A DNA stretch of 64,000 nucleotides from Pseudomonas paralcaligenes (GTDB lineage: Bacteria; Pseudomonadota; Gammaproteobacteria; Pseudomonadales; Pseudomonadaceae): positions 3,043 to 67,042 of the forward strand of contig NZ_BPFX01000015.1 in NCBI RefSeq assembly GCF_019655855.1, written 5' to 3'. Made by a program: the position numbers and the translations under genes. Under the pieces are notes generated by a model. The model was not told where the DNA came from. It made no database searches and saw nothing but the letters and a program-made list of their open reading frames with translations. Of the stretch, positions 33,480-43,047 are shown one piece after another. The number at the start of each line of letters is the position of its first letter. Position 1 is the first letter of the stretch.

Positions 33480-36400
33480 ATGTCTCTGGCCGAAATCCGT
33501 CTGGACGACAAATACCGTGTAGCCACTGGTCAGCTGTACCTCACCGGCACCCAGGCGCTGACCCGCCTGCCCATGCTGCAGAAGCAGCGCGACGCCGCCT
33601 TCGGCCTCAACACCGCCTGCTTCATCTCCGGGTACCGGGGCTCGCCCCTAGGCAACCTGGACAAGAGCCTGTGGGAAGCCAAGCAGTTCCTCCAGGAAAA
33701 CCACATCCACTTTCAGCCCGGCGTCAACGAGGAGCTGGGCGCCACCGCCGTGTGGGGCAGCCAGCAGGCCAACCTGTTCCCCGGCGCGCGCTACGATGGC
33801 GTGTTCGCCATGTGGTACGGCAAGGGCCCGGGCGTCGACCGCTGCGGCGACGTGTTCAAGCATGGCAACTCGGCCGGGGTTGCGGAGAAGGGTGGCGTGC
33901 TGGTGCTGGCCGGCGACGACCACGGTTGCAAGTCTTCGACCATCGCCCACCAGAGCGAGCATGCCTTCATTGCCGCGTCGATGCCGGTGCTGAACCCGGC
34001 CAACGTCCAGGAAATCCTCGACTACGGCATCATCGGCTGGGAGCTGTCTCGCTACAGCGGCTGCTGGGTGGCGCTGAAGACCATCGCTGAGAACGTCGAT
34101 TCTTCGGCCGTGGTGGAAGTCGATCCGCTGCGCGTGCAGGTCGAATTACCGACCGACTTCCAGCTGCCGGAAGACGGCGTGCATATCCGCTGGCCGGACC
34201 CGCCCCTGGCCCAGGAAAAGCGCCTCAACCAGTACAAGATCTATGCCGCCCGGGCCTTCGCCCTGGCCAACAACCTCGACCAGATCAAGCTGGATTCGCC
34301 CAATCCGCGCCTGGGCATCATCACCACCGGCAAGTCCTACCTGGACGTGCGCCAGGCGCTGAACGACCTGGGCCTGGACGACGAGCTGTGTGCCAGGGTC
34401 GGCCTGCGTGTGTTGAAGATTGGCATGAGCTGGCCGCTGGAGCCGGTGTCCGTGCACCAGTTCGCCGAGGGCCTGGACGAAATCCTGGTGGTCGAGGAGA
34501 AGCGCAGCATCATCGAGGACCAGCTCACCGGCCAGCTGTACAACTGGCCGGTCGGCAAGCGCCCGCGGGTGGTCGGCGAGTTCGACGAGGAGGGCAACTC
34601 GCTGCTGCCCAACCTGGCCGAGCTGACCCCGGCGATGATCGCCCGGGTGATCGCCAAGCGCCTGGCGCCGATCTACACCAGCGCCACCATCGACGAGCGC
34701 CTGGCCTTCCTCGCCGCCAAGGAAGCCGCGCTGGCCGCGCCCAAGCACGACACCAAGCGCACCCCGCACTTCTGCTCCGGCTGCCCGCACAACAGCTCCA
34801 CCCAGCTGCCGGAAGGCAGCCGTGCCCTCGGCGGCATCGGCTGCCACTACATGACCCAGTGGATGGACCGCAACACCGACACCTTCACCCAGATGGGCGG
34901 CGAGGGCGCCACCTGGATCGGCCAGGCACCGTTCACCGACACCCCGCATGTGTTCCAGAACCTGGGCGACGGCACCTACTTCCACTCCGGCCAGCTGGCC
35001 CTGCGCGCGTCCGTCGCGGCGGGCGTCAACATCACCTACAAGATCCTCTACAACGATGCGGTGGCGATGACCGGCGGCCAGCCCATCGACGGCGAGCTGC
35101 GCATCGACCAGCTCAGCCAGCAGGTCTATGCCGAGGGTGTGAAGCGCATCGCCCTGGTCTCGGACGAGCCGGACAAGTACCCGACCCGCGCCACCTTCGC
35201 GCCCATCGTCAGCTTCCACCACCGTCGCGAGCTGGACGCCGTGCAGCGCGAGCTGCGTGAGTTCAAGGGCGTGTCGGTGATCCTCTACGACCAGACCTGC
35301 GCCACCGAGAAGCGTCGCCGGCGCAAGCGCGGCAAGATGGTCGACCCGCAGAAGCGCGCCTTCATCAACCCGGCCGTGTGCGAGGGCTGCGGCGACTGCA
35401 GCGTGAAGTCCAACTGCCTCTCCGTGCTGCCGTTGGAGACCGAGCTGGGGCGCAAGCGCGAGATCGACCAGAACGCCTGCAACAAGGACTTCTCCTGCGT
35501 CGAAGGCTTCTGCCCGAGCTTCGTCACCGTGCACGGCGGCGCCCTGCGCAAGCCCGAGGCGCTGGGTGCCAAGGCGCTGTTCGTGGCCCTGCCGGAGCCG
35601 CGCCAGCCGGACCTGTCGCGGCCCTGGAACATCCTCCTGCCCGGCGTCGGCGGCAGCGGCGTGACCACCGTCGGCGCGCTGTTAGGCATGGCCGCGCACC
35701 TGGAAGGCAAGGGCTGCACCGTGCTCGACCAGGCCGGCCTGGCGCAGAAGTTCGGCCCGGTGATCAGCCATATCCGCATCGCCCGCAAACAGGACGATAT
35801 CTACGCCGTGCGCATCGCCGCCGGCGAGACCGACCTGCTGCTGGCCTGCGACCTGGTGGTGGCGGCCGGCGAGGAATCGCTGGCCAAGCTCAACGACAGG
35901 ATCGCCAACGCCGTGGTCAACAGCCACGAGGCGCCGACCGCCGAATTCACCCGCAAGCCGGACGCCCAGGTGCCCGGCGCGGCCATGCGCGAGGCGCTGG
36001 TGGAGGCGGTGGGCGAGGGCAAGACCCACTTCGTCGACGCCACCCGCCTGGCCACCGCGCTGCTCGGCGATACCATCGCCAGCAACCTGTTCATGCTCGG
36101 CTATGCGTACCAGAAGGGGCTGGTGCCGGTGTCCGCCGAGGCCATCGACAAGGCCATCGAGCTCAACGGCGTCGCCATCAAGCTCAACCAGCAGGCGTTC
36201 CTCTGGGGCCGCCGCGCCGCCCATGATCTGGCGGCGGTGGAGCAGCTGGCCAGACCGAAGAGCCCCGAGGCACCGCGCTGCGAGAGCCTCGAGGAGATCG
36301 TCGCCGACCGCATGGCCCGCCTCACCGCCTACCAGGACGTCGCCTACGCCCAGCGCTACCAGGCCCTGGTGGAGCGCATGCGCCAGGCCGACGGCACCGA

Positions 36401-36944
36401 CCAGGCCCTGAGTCGCGCGGTGGCGCGCTACTACTTCAAGCTGCTGGCGTACAAGGACGAGTACGAGGTGGCGCGGCTGTACAGCGAGCCGGCCTTCCGC
36501 CAGCGCCTGGAGGCGCAGTTCGAGGGCGACTACCGCCTGCAGTTCCACCTGGCGCCGAGCTGGCTGGCCAAGCCCGACCCGCGCACCGGCGCGCCGGTCA
36601 AGCGCGCCTTCGGGCCCTGGATGCTCAAGGCCTTCGCCGTGCTGGCGCGCTTCAGGTTCCTCCGCGGCAGCGTGCTCGACCCGTTCGGCCACAGCGCCGA
36701 GCGCCGGGTGGAGCGCGAGCTGATCGACGAGTACGAGGATCTGATCGAGCTGGTGCTCAAGGAGCTGCGTCCGGACAACTACCGCACCGCGGTGGCCCTG
36801 GCCGAGCTGCCGGAGCAGATCCGCGGCTACGGCCACGTCAAGGAGCATGCCGTCGCCAAGGCCCGCGAGCAGGCCACCCAGCTCAAGGCCCGCCTGCTGC
36901 TCAGCGAGATTTCCGCCGTCCAGCTGTTCGAACCGGCCGCCTGA
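33480..36944 (+). CDS. Indolepyruvate ferredoxin oxidoreductase, fused alpha-beta
   Basis: 1154 residues with AAAAGGAG upstream. It oxidatively decarboxylates aryl pyruvates (indolepyruvate, phenylpyruvate) or branched 2-oxo acids to acyl-CoA, with ferredoxin-type electron transfer. The N-terminal part carries SGYRGSPLGNLD and GVNEELGATAVWGSQQA. The TPP region has HFCSGCPHNSST, GGIGCHYMTQWMD, GGEGATWIGQ and NDAVAMTGGQP. An Fe-S module follows in CEGCGDCSVKSNC and CNKDFSCVEGFCPSF. The C-terminal gamma-like domain starts at ILLPGVGGSGVTTVGALLG. The single-chain form is typical of proteobacteria. Neighbouring amino-acid dehydrogenase and aromatic permease genes support a role after deamination of aromatic or branched amino acids. 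Confidence 0.94.
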   Translation: MSLAEIRLDDKYRVATGQLYLTGTQALTRLPMLQKQRDAAFGLNTACFISGYRGSPLGNLDKSLWEAKQFLQENHIHFQPGVNEELGATAVWGSQQANLFPGARYDGVFAMWYGKGPGVDRCGDVFKHGNSAGVAEKGGVLVLAGDDHGCKSSTIAHQSEHAFIAASMPVLNPANVQEILDYGIIGWELSRYSGCWVALKTIAENVDSSAVVEVDPLRVQVELPTDFQLPEDGVHIRWPDPPLAQEKRLNQYKIYAARAFALANNLDQIKLDSPNPRLGIITTGKSYLDVRQALNDLGLDDELCARVGLRVLKIGMSWPLEPVSVHQFAEGLDEILVVEEKRSIIEDQLTGQLYNWPVGKRPRVVGEFDEEGNSLLPNLAELTPAMIARVIAKRLAPIYTSATIDERLAFLAAKEAALAAPKHDTKRTPHFCSGCPHNSSTQLPEGSRALGGIGCHYMTQWMDRNTDTFTQMGGEGATWIGQAPFTDTPHVFQNLGDGTYFHSGQLALRASVAAGVNITYKILYNDAVAMTGGQPIDGELRIDQLSQQVYAEGVKRIALVSDEPDKYPTRATFAPIVSFHHRRELDAVQRELREFKGVSVILYDQTCATEKRRRRKRGKMVDPQKRAFINPAVCEGCGDCSVKSNCLSVLPLETELGRKREIDQNACNKDFSCVEGFCPSFVTVHGGALRKPEALGAKALFVALPEPRQPDLSRPWNILLPGVGGSGVTTVGALLGMAAHLEGKGCTVLDQAGLAQKFGPVISHIRIARKQDDIYAVRIAAGETDLLLACDLVVAAGEESLAKLNDRIANAVVNSHEAPTAEFTRKPDAQVPGAAMREALVEAVGEGKTHFVDATRLATALLGDTIASNLFMLGYAYQKGLVPVSAEAIDKAIELNGVAIKLNQQAFLWGRRAAHDLAAVEQLARPKSPEAPRCESLEEIVADRMARLTAYQDVAYAQRYQALVERMRQADGTDQALSRAVARYYFKLLAYKDEYEVARLYSEPAFRQRLEAQFEGDYRLQFHLAPSWLAKPDPRTGAPVKRAFGPWMLKAFAVLARFRFLRGSVLDPFGHSAERRVERELIDEYEDLIELVLKELRPDNYRTAVALAELPEQIRGYGHVKEHAVAKAREQATQLKARLLLSEISAVQLFEPAA

Positions 36945-36965
36945 AGCCAAGCAACCCGGAAGCCA

Positions 36966-37067
36966 GTTCCCCCTCTCCTTCCGGGAGAGGGGCCAGGGGT
37001 GAGGGTCTCCCAGGCATCTGGGACTCCCTCATCCGGCCTTCGGCCACCTTCTCCCAGGGGGAGAAGG
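36966..37067. repeat. Intergenic element with CTCTCC/GGAGAG hairpins
   Basis: CCCCTCTCC-TTCC-GGGAGAGGGG at about 36963-36984 and a second stem, CCTTCTCCC-AG-GGGGAGAAGG, near 37047-37067. It is the same type of element as at 20264-20420. It fills the gap between the oxidoreductase and dehydrogenase genes. Confidence 0.6.
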
Positions 37068-37110
37068 CTATCCGTGCCTACTCAACATCCAACAAGAACC
37101 GAGAGTACCC

Positions 37111-38163
37111 ATGCCCGTCTTCACCCATATCGACTTCGACAACCACGAGCAGGTGGTCTTCGGCCACGACCAGGCCAGCGGCCTCAAGGCCATCATCGCC
37201 ATCCACGACACCACCCTCGGCCCGGCCCTGGGCGGCTGCCGCATGTGGAACTACGCCAACGACGAGGAGGCACTGCGCGACGTGCTGCGCCTGTCCCGCG
37301 GCATGACCTACAAGTCCGCGCTGGCGCGCCTGCCGCTGGGCGGCGGCAAGGCGGTGATCATCGGCGACCCGCGTCACGACAAGAGCGAGGCGCTGTTCCA
37401 GGCCATGGGCGACTTCGTCGACAGCCTGGGCGGGCGCTATGTCACCGCCGCCGACTCCGGCACCGGGGTGGCCGAGATGCAGATCATGGCCGAGCGCACC
37501 CGCCACGTGGCCGGCGCCGGCCAGCGCGAGGCCTTCGGCGGCGGCACCCGCGACGGCGACCCATCGCCGTCCACCGCCTACGGTGTGTTCGTCGGCATCC
37601 GCGCCGCCGTGCGCCACCGCCTCGGTCGCGGCGATCTCAAAGGGCTCAAGGTGGCGATCCAGGGCGTCGGCCAGGTCGGCTTCGGCCTGGCCAGGCATCT
37701 GAAGGACGCCGGCGCCGAGCTGTGGGTGACCGATATCCATGAGGCCAACCAGCGCCGCGCCGTGGACCAGCTGGATGCCCGCGCGGTGAGCCAGCAGGAG
37801 ATCTTCGGCCTCGATGTGGACGTGTTCGCCCCCTGTGCCCTGGGCGCGATCATCAACCCGCAGACCCTGGAGGCGCTGCGTGCACCGATCATCGCCGGCG
37901 CCGCCAACAACCAGCTGGCCAGCCCGGAGCTGGCCGAGCAGCTGCGTCGCCGCGACTGCCTGTACGCGCCGGACTACGCGATCAACGCCGGCGGCATCAT
38001 CGACGTGTGCTACGAGCGCACCGGCGGCAGCGCCGCCGAGCTGAAGGCGCACATCGAAGGCATCGAGGCGACCCTGGACGAGATCTTCGCCCGTTCCACG
38101 GCCGAAGGTGCCACCACCACGGCGGTGGCCGACCGGATGGCCCGCGAGCGCCTCGGCCGCTAG
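37111..38163 (+). CDS. Leu/Phe/Val dehydrogenase (Glu/Leu/Phe/Val dehydrogenase family)
   Basis: 350 residues, with an AGAACCGAGAG stretch before the ATG. It should deaminate a branched or aromatic amino acid to the 2-oxo acid with NAD+. The substrate domain has [21 protein letters not shown] and the catalytic lysine motif [14 protein letters not shown]. The nucleotide domain has the G-x-G-x-x-G fingerprint in [17 protein letters not shown], and later [13 protein letters not shown]. The size is that of leucine or phenylalanine dehydrogenases rather than glutamate dehydrogenase. Exact specificity cannot be read. Its product would be a substrate for the oxidoreductase encoded just upstream. Confidence 0.92.
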   Translation: MPVFTHIDFDNHEQVVFGHDQASGLKAIIAIHDTTLGPALGGCRMWNYANDEEALRDVLRLSRGMTYKSALARLPLGGGKAVIIGDPRHDKSEALFQAMGDFVDSLGGRYVTAADSGTGVAEMQIMAERTRHVAGAGQREAFGGGTRDGDPSPSTAYGVFVGIRAAVRHRLGRGDLKGLKVAIQGVGQVGFGLARHLKDAGAELWVTDIHEANQRRAVDQLDARAVSQQEIFGLDVDVFAPCALGAIINPQTLEALRAPIIAGAANNQLASPELAEQLRRRDCLYAPDYAINAGGIIDVCYERTGGSAAELKAHIEGIEATLDEIFARSTAEGATTTAVADRMARERLGR

Positions 38164-38624
38164 TGTCTGTTGATGTTTGCTTTAGCTATGTCCCCGTTGG
38201 GTGTTGCGCGCCTTGTGGGTGCGGATTTATCCGCGAATTTCGCGGCCAATCGGATGCCGCCCAGCCGCTCCCACAAGAGCAGAGTTGTGCCACCAATAAA
38301 CGGGTACATAGCTTTTGCTTTACCTCACCCGGTTAGCACCAGGCGCGACGTGGGAGCGGCCTTGGCCGCGATGGCGGCAGGCGGTATAAGCGCTTCGCAG
38401 CCAATCGGAATGCCGCCCAGCCGCTCCCACGCCCGCGAAGCGTCAACCGGCCCTGGGCGCGCCGGCAAGCCGGCCGAGGGCCCCGGGTGTATACTCGCCG
38501 CGCCCGAGGCCACGGCCGGCGGGCCGCGACCGGCGGATCACGAGTCCGCCGGCCCATTCTTCCAGACAGGTGAACCCATGCCTCGCACTTGCCTCTCTCT
38601 CCGCTCGACCTGGAGCGCTCGCTG
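38164..38624. repeat. Non-coding stretch with two REP-like inverted repeats
   Basis: The 461 bp between the dehydrogenase and the permease hold two related inverted repeats, 38212-38277 (CTTGTGGGTGCGGA to CCGCTCCCACAAG) and 38349-38431 (CGTGGGAGCGGC to CCGCTCCCACG). Both contain CCAATCGGA-TGCCGCCCAGCCGCTCCCAC. A similar GTGGGAGCGG element is at 47139-47202. These are dispersed REP/REPIN-like units. The rest is GC-rich leader sequence; no small gene seen. Confidence 0.75.
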
Positions 38625-40028
38625 ATGTCCGAACATCTGCATACCGGCCCGCTCAAGCGCGGCCTGAAGAACCGTCATATCCAGTTGATCGCCCTCGGCG
38701 GCGCCATCGGCACCGGCCTGTTCCTCGGCTCGGCCGGGGTGATGCAGAGCGCCGGCCCGTCGATGATCCTCGGCTATGCCATCGGCGGCTTCATCGCCTT
38801 CCTGATCATGCGCCAGCTCGGCGAGATGATCGTTGAGGAGCCGGTCGCCGGCTCCTTCAGCCACTTCGCCCACAGCTACTGGGGGCCGTTCGCCGGCTTC
38901 CTGTCGGGCTGGAACTACTGGGTGCTCTACGTGCTGGTGGGCATGGCCGAGCTGACGGCGGTGGGCAAGTACGTGCAGTACTGGTATCCGGAAATTCCCA
39001 CCTGGGCCACGGCCGCCGCGTTCTTCGTGCTGATCAACGCGATCAACCTAGTCAACGTGAAGGCCTTCGGCGAGACCGAGTTCTGGTTCGCCATCATCAA
39101 GGTGGTGGCGATCATCGGCATGATCCTGCTCGGCGGCTGGCTGCTGTTCAGCGGTGCCGGTGGCGAGCAGGCCAGCGTCAGCAACCTGTGGAGCCACGGC
39201 GGCTTCTTCCCCAACGGCGTGTCCGGCCTGGTGATGATGATGGCGATCATCATGTTCAGTTTCGGCGGCCTGGAGCTGGTGGGCATCACCGCCGCCGAGG
39301 CCGACCAGCCGAAGAAGGTGATCCCCAAGGCGATCAACCAGGTGGTCTGGCGCATCCTGATCTTCTACATCGGCGCGCTGACCATCCTGCTGTCCCTGCA
39401 CCCCTGGGACGACCTGGTGAAGACCCTGACCTCCGGCGGCGACGCCTACGCCAGCAGCCCCTTCGTGCAGATCTTCTCGCTGATCGGCGAGGACACCGCC
39501 GCCCACGTGCTCAACTTCGTGGTGCTGACCGCCGCGCTGTCGGTCTACAACAGCGGCGTGTACTGCAACAGCCGCATGCTCTACGGCCTGGCCGAGCAGG
39601 GCGACGCGCCCAGGGCACTGATGAAGGTCAACGCGCGCGGCGTGCCGGTGCTGGCCATCGCCCTGTCGGCGGCGGTGACCCTGCTCTGCGTGGTGGTCAA
39701 CTACCTGGCGCCGAAGAGCGCGCTGGAGCTGCTGATGTCGCTGGTGGTGGCGTCCCTGGTGATCAACTGGGCGATGATCAGCCTGGCCCACCTGAAGTTC
39801 CGCAAGGCCATGGCCGCCAAGGGCGTGCAGCCGAGCTTCAAGGCCTTCTGGTTCCCCTTCGCCAACTATCTGTGCCTGGCCTTCGTGCTGTTCATCCTCG
39901 GCGTGATGCTGATGATCCCGGGCATCCAGGTGTCGGTGTACGCGATCCCGGTATGGCTGCTGCTGCTCTGGGTCTGCTACCGCATCAAGCTGGCGGCCGG
40001 CACAGCGCCCGTCGCCAGCCAGGGTTGA
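38625..40028 (+). CDS. aroP: AroP-type aromatic amino acid permease (APC family)
   Basis: 467 residues from the ATG at 38625 (MSEHLHTGPLKRGLKNRHIQ), with GGAG ten bases upstream. About twelve membrane helices. The amino-acid-binding start of TM1 is IALGGAIGTGLFLGSAGVM, then AGPSMILGYAIGGFIAFLIMR, EPVAGSFSHFA and FSFGGLELVGITAAEA, all hallmarks of the AroP/PheP/LysP branch. Proton-driven uptake of Phe, Tyr and Trp is likely given the neighbouring catabolic genes, though GabP- or ProY-like specificity cannot be excluded. A strong terminator follows at 40042. Confidence 0.88.
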   Translation: MSEHLHTGPLKRGLKNRHIQLIALGGAIGTGLFLGSAGVMQSAGPSMILGYAIGGFIAFLIMRQLGEMIVEEPVAGSFSHFAHSYWGPFAGFLSGWNYWVLYVLVGMAELTAVGKYVQYWYPEIPTWATAAAFFVLINAINLVNVKAFGETEFWFAIIKVVAIIGMILLGGWLLFSGAGGEQASVSNLWSHGGFFPNGVSGLVMMMAIIMFSFGGLELVGITAAEADQPKKVIPKAINQVVWRILIFYIGALTILLSLHPWDDLVKTLTSGGDAYASSPFVQIFSLIGEDTAAHVLNFVVLTAALSVYNSGVYCNSRMLYGLAEQGDAPRALMKVNARGVPVLAIALSAAVTLLCVVVNYLAPKSALELLMSLVVASLVINWAMISLAHLKFRKAMAAKGVQPSFKAFWFPFANYLCLAFVLFILGVMLMIPGIQVSVYAIPVWLLLLWVCYRIKLAAGTAPVASQG

Positions 40029-40041
40029 TCCTGGCGGCATG

Positions 40042-40070
40042 AAAAAAGCCCAGCTTCGGCCGGGCTTTTT
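40042..40070 (+). terminator. Rho-independent terminator after aroP
   Basis: AAAAAGCCCAGC-TTCG-GCCGGGCTTTTT: a near-perfect 11-12 bp stem with one bulged A, stable TTCG loop and a T-run, 13 bases after the stop. Confidence 0.92.
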
Positions 40071-40100
40071 CTTGGCGGGCGTCTCCGCTCTGGAGCTGCG

Positions 40101-40159
40101 TAGGGCGGGTGAAACCCGCGTGCGGTGGCGCAGGGAAACGCGGGTTTCACCCACCCTAC
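40101..40159. repeat. Inverted repeat TAGGGCGGGTGAAACCCGCG
   Basis: TAGGGCGGGTGAAACCCGCG is repeated in inverse orientation after 19 bases. It lies between the aroP terminator and the chemoreceptor stop. Each arm also has an internal GCGGGT/ACCCGC dyad, so several foldings are possible. Confidence 0.75.
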
Positions 40160-40198
40160 TTCTATTCATCGGGTAGTACCGCTTTGGGCGATCCGACG

Positions 40199-41806
40199 TC
40201 AGGTCTGGAACTGCAGCACCGAGCCCTGCATGCTGCGCGCCACGCTGTCCAGGCGTTGCGCGGCGGCGGCCAGTTCGTCCACCGTCTGGCTGTTCTGCTG
40301 CGACATGCGGGCGATCTGCTCGACCCGCTGGGCCACCTCGCTGGAAGCCTTGCTCTGCTCGCCGATGGTGTGGGAAATCTCCTCCACCACCTCGGCCGCG
40401 CGCTGGGCGCCGCCGCGAATCTCGCTGATCGACTCGCCGGCCTGGCGCGCCAGGCCCACACCATCGTTCACCCGCGTCACCCCGGCCTGCATGCTACTCA
40501 CCGCCTGGGCGGTGGTATTGCGGATGCGCTCGATCATGCCGCTGATCTCCTGGGTCGACTGCGCCGTGCGCGCGGCCAGGTTGCGCACCTCGTCGGCGAC
40601 CACGGCGAAGCCGCGCCCGGCTTCGCCGGCGCGTGCCGCCTCGATGGCCGCGTTGAGCGCCAGCAGGTTGGTCTGTTCGGCGATGCCGTTGATCACCTGG
40701 ATGATCGAGTGGATTTCCTCGGACGACTGGCCCAGTGCGGTGATGGTGCTGGACGATTCGTTGACTGCCTCGGCGATGCGGCTCATGCCGTCGACCACGC
40801 CGAGGATCACCTGGCCGCCACTGCTGGCCAGCTCCTCGGACTGGGACGAGATGGCCTGGGCGTTGCGCGCGTGGTCGGCGATCTGCGCGATGTTGTGGAT
40901 CATCTGCTCCATGGCGGCGGCCATGCTGGTGGCGTTGTCCGATTCCTCGCGGGCGCTGTGGACGATGCTCTGCGACGCGCCGCTGAGGTGCTGCGCGGTG
41001 CTCTGCAACTGCTCGCTGTCGCGGCGGATGGTCTCGATCATCTGCCGCAGGTTGTTCTGCATCTCGGCCAGGGAGCGCTGCAGCTGGCCGGCCTCGTCGT
41101 CGCTGTCGATCTGGATGATGCTGCGCAGGTTGCCCTGGGCGATGGCGCGGGCCACGGCGATGGTCTTGCCGAGCGGGCGCAGCACCGCCTTCATCAGGTG
41201 GCTGGTGAGCAGGGCGAGCAGCAGGCACACCAGCAGGATGCCGCCGACCAGCAGCCAGGCGGCGTTGCGCGTGGCCGCCTGGCTGTCGGCGCGGACCTGG
41301 GCGGCGTGCTGCTCGATCAGTTCGCTGAGCGCCTCGTTCTTCTCTTCCAGCTCGGCGAAGCTCTGCTCGAAGGCGGGCATCTCGGCGCGCGCCGCCTGCG
41401 GGTCGCCCAGGGCCAGGCCGACGATGCGCTCGGCCTGGGCGATGTAGGCGTTGAGCGCCGGTTGCGACTGGCCGATGGCCCGGCGGATGTCCTCGCTCAG
41501 CGACAGCGCGGCGTTGGCCGCCATGGTGCGCTGGAACCACTGGCTGTGTTCGCGCAGGTCGGCGCGCACCTGCTCGGCCGCCGCCGGGTCGCCGGGCGGG
41601 GCGTAGAAGGCGGCCAGCACGTCGGCGCGCAGGGCGTCGTGCATCATGTCGCCTTCCAGGTGGTTGCGCAGGGCGCTGATGCTCAGCTCGCTGCTGGCCA
41701 GCACCTCCGCCAGGCGCATCTGCCCCCAGTAGCCGACGCCACCGAGCAGGGCGGCGGCGACCACGCTGATGGCGCCGCAGGCGATCATTTTCTGGCGGAT
41801 GTTCAT
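40199..41806 (-). CDS. Methyl-accepting chemotaxis protein
   Basis: 535 residues. TM1 is at about 8-28 and TM2 at about 183-203; the periplasmic part of about 155 residues is helical, with no dCache or sCache motif that I can name (four-helix-bundle type likely). HAMP follows ([17 protein letters not shown]), then the cytoplasmic signalling rod with the conserved tip around [20 protein letters not shown]. No C-terminal CheR-tethering pentapeptide is seen (ends SVLQFQT). The ligand is unknown. Its nearest neighbours are not chemotaxis genes. Confidence 0.94.
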   Translation of the reverse strand: MNIRQKMIACGAISVVAAALLGGVGYWGQMRLAEVLASSELSISALRNHLEGDMMHDALRADVLAAFYAPPGDPAAAEQVRADLREHSQWFQRTMAANAALSLSEDIRRAIGQSQPALNAYIAQAERIVGLALGDPQAARAEMPAFEQSFAELEEKNEALSELIEQHAAQVRADSQAATRNAAWLLVGGILLVCLLLALLTSHLMKAVLRPLGKTIAVARAIAQGNLRSIIQIDSDDEAGQLQRSLAEMQNNLRQMIETIRRDSEQLQSTAQHLSGASQSIVHSAREESDNATSMAAAMEQMIHNIAQIADHARNAQAISSQSEELASSGGQVILGVVDGMSRIAEAVNESSSTITALGQSSEEIHSIIQVINGIAEQTNLLALNAAIEAARAGEAGRGFAVVADEVRNLAARTAQSTQEISGMIERIRNTTAQAVSSMQAGVTRVNDGVGLARQAGESISEIRGGAQRAAEVVEEISHTIGEQSKASSEVAQRVEQIARMSQQNSQTVDELAAAAQRLDSVARSMQGSVLQFQT

Positions 41807-41866
41807 GCTGCTGCCTCCGACGGCCGACTGTTCGTCAAGCCTAGTTCAGAGACGGCGGCGGGGGAG

Positions 41867-42910
41867 TCAGGGCTTTCCTTGCAGCGCGCTGGCCCAGGCC
41901 AGCAGCTCCACTGGCTGGCGCTGGTCCCAGATGCGCTGCCAGAGCACCAGCATGTGCTCCGGGTCGCCGCGGCTGAAGGGCAGGCGATCGACCACCGGCA
42001 GCGTGTGCCAGCGCCCGTCGCGGTGCTCGGCGAAGACGAAGCGGAACGGATGGAGGCCGGTCATGCCCAGGCGCATGTCGGTGACGATCAGCTCGTCGCC
42101 GACCCGGTCGTAGCGCAGCACGCCGTGGGTGAACCACTCCAGCCGCTGGTGCTGCGGCGAGTCACGCAGCACGCCGGCCAGTTCCGCGCCCCGGGGAATG
42201 CGTTCGAGCCGCGGCGGGCGCTCGTCGAACCAGCTCACCAGCGCCTCGTGGTAGTCGGCGCCGTCCACCACCGTGACCCGCCAGAGCAGGCTGTTGAACG
42301 GCGTCGGCGAGCTGAACAGCACGTCGGACTGGATGCCGCGCTCGGCCAGCACGTCCTGCACCCGCTGCTCGGCCATCCATTTGCCGGCCAGGGTGCTGGC
42401 CAGGTAGACGCTGGACAGGCACAGCGCCGAGATGGCCAGCCACTGCGGCCGGTCGCGCAGGCCGCGGACCAGGCCGACGACCACCGCCAGCAGTAGCGGC
42501 ACGGTGTACAGCGGGTCGATGATGAACACCGAGGACCAGGCCACCGGCGGCGTCTGCAGCGGCCAGAACAGCTGGGTGCCATAGCTGGTGAAGGCGTCCA
42601 GCAACGGGTGAGTGATCAGCGCCAGCCAGATGGCCAGGAACAGCCGCCGCGTGGAGTAGGCGGGGTTGGGCCGCAGCCGGCGGACCAGCACGGTGAGCGC
42701 CACGGCCAGCAGGCTGAGCACCAGCAGCGAGTGGCTGAAGCCGCGGTGGTAGGTCATGTCGGCCACGGCGTCGCCGTAGTCGATGATCACGTCGAGGTCG
42801 GGCAGGGTGCCGAGCATGGCGCCGTAGAGCAGGGCGCGGCGGCCCTGCCAGCGGCCGAGCAGGGCGCCCTGGATGCTGGCGCCGAGCACCGCCTGGGTGA
42901 GCGAATCCAT
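41867..42910 (-). CDS. DUF457/YdjM-family inner-membrane metal-dependent hydrolase-like protein
   Basis: 347 residues. The N-terminal half has the DUF457 motifs: [42 protein letters not shown] and [18 protein letters not shown], with conserved His/Asp residues that suggest a metal site, and about five membrane helices. The C-terminal 170 residues form a soluble domain with no family that I recognise. Members are linked to SOS-induced YdjM and to phospholipase-C-like folds, but their activity is not established. The gene is 60 bp from the chemoreceptor gene and divergent from edd. Confidence 0.85.
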   Translation of the reverse strand: MDSLTQAVLGASIQGALLGRWQGRRALLYGAMLGTLPDLDVIIDYGDAVADMTYHRGFSHSLLVLSLLAVALTVLVRRLRPNPAYSTRRLFLAIWLALITHPLLDAFTSYGTQLFWPLQTPPVAWSSVFIIDPLYTVPLLLAVVVGLVRGLRDRPQWLAISALCLSSVYLASTLAGKWMAEQRVQDVLAERGIQSDVLFSSPTPFNSLLWRVTVVDGADYHEALVSWFDERPPRLERIPRGAELAGVLRDSPQHQRLEWFTHGVLRYDRVGDELIVTDMRLGMTGLHPFRFVFAEHRDGRWHTLPVVDRLPFSRGDPEHMLVLWQRIWDQRQPVELLAWASALQGKP

Positions 42911-43047
42911 GGTGCGTCTCGCGAAGGAAGCAGGCGGCTAACTTAGCGCCGGCCGGCTTCGGCGACAGCCTGGAAATTCCGACGAAAGATTTCAACCGCG
43001 CGCGGGGTTACAGTGTCGGTATTGCAAAGCCCCCAGGAGTCCTTCCC

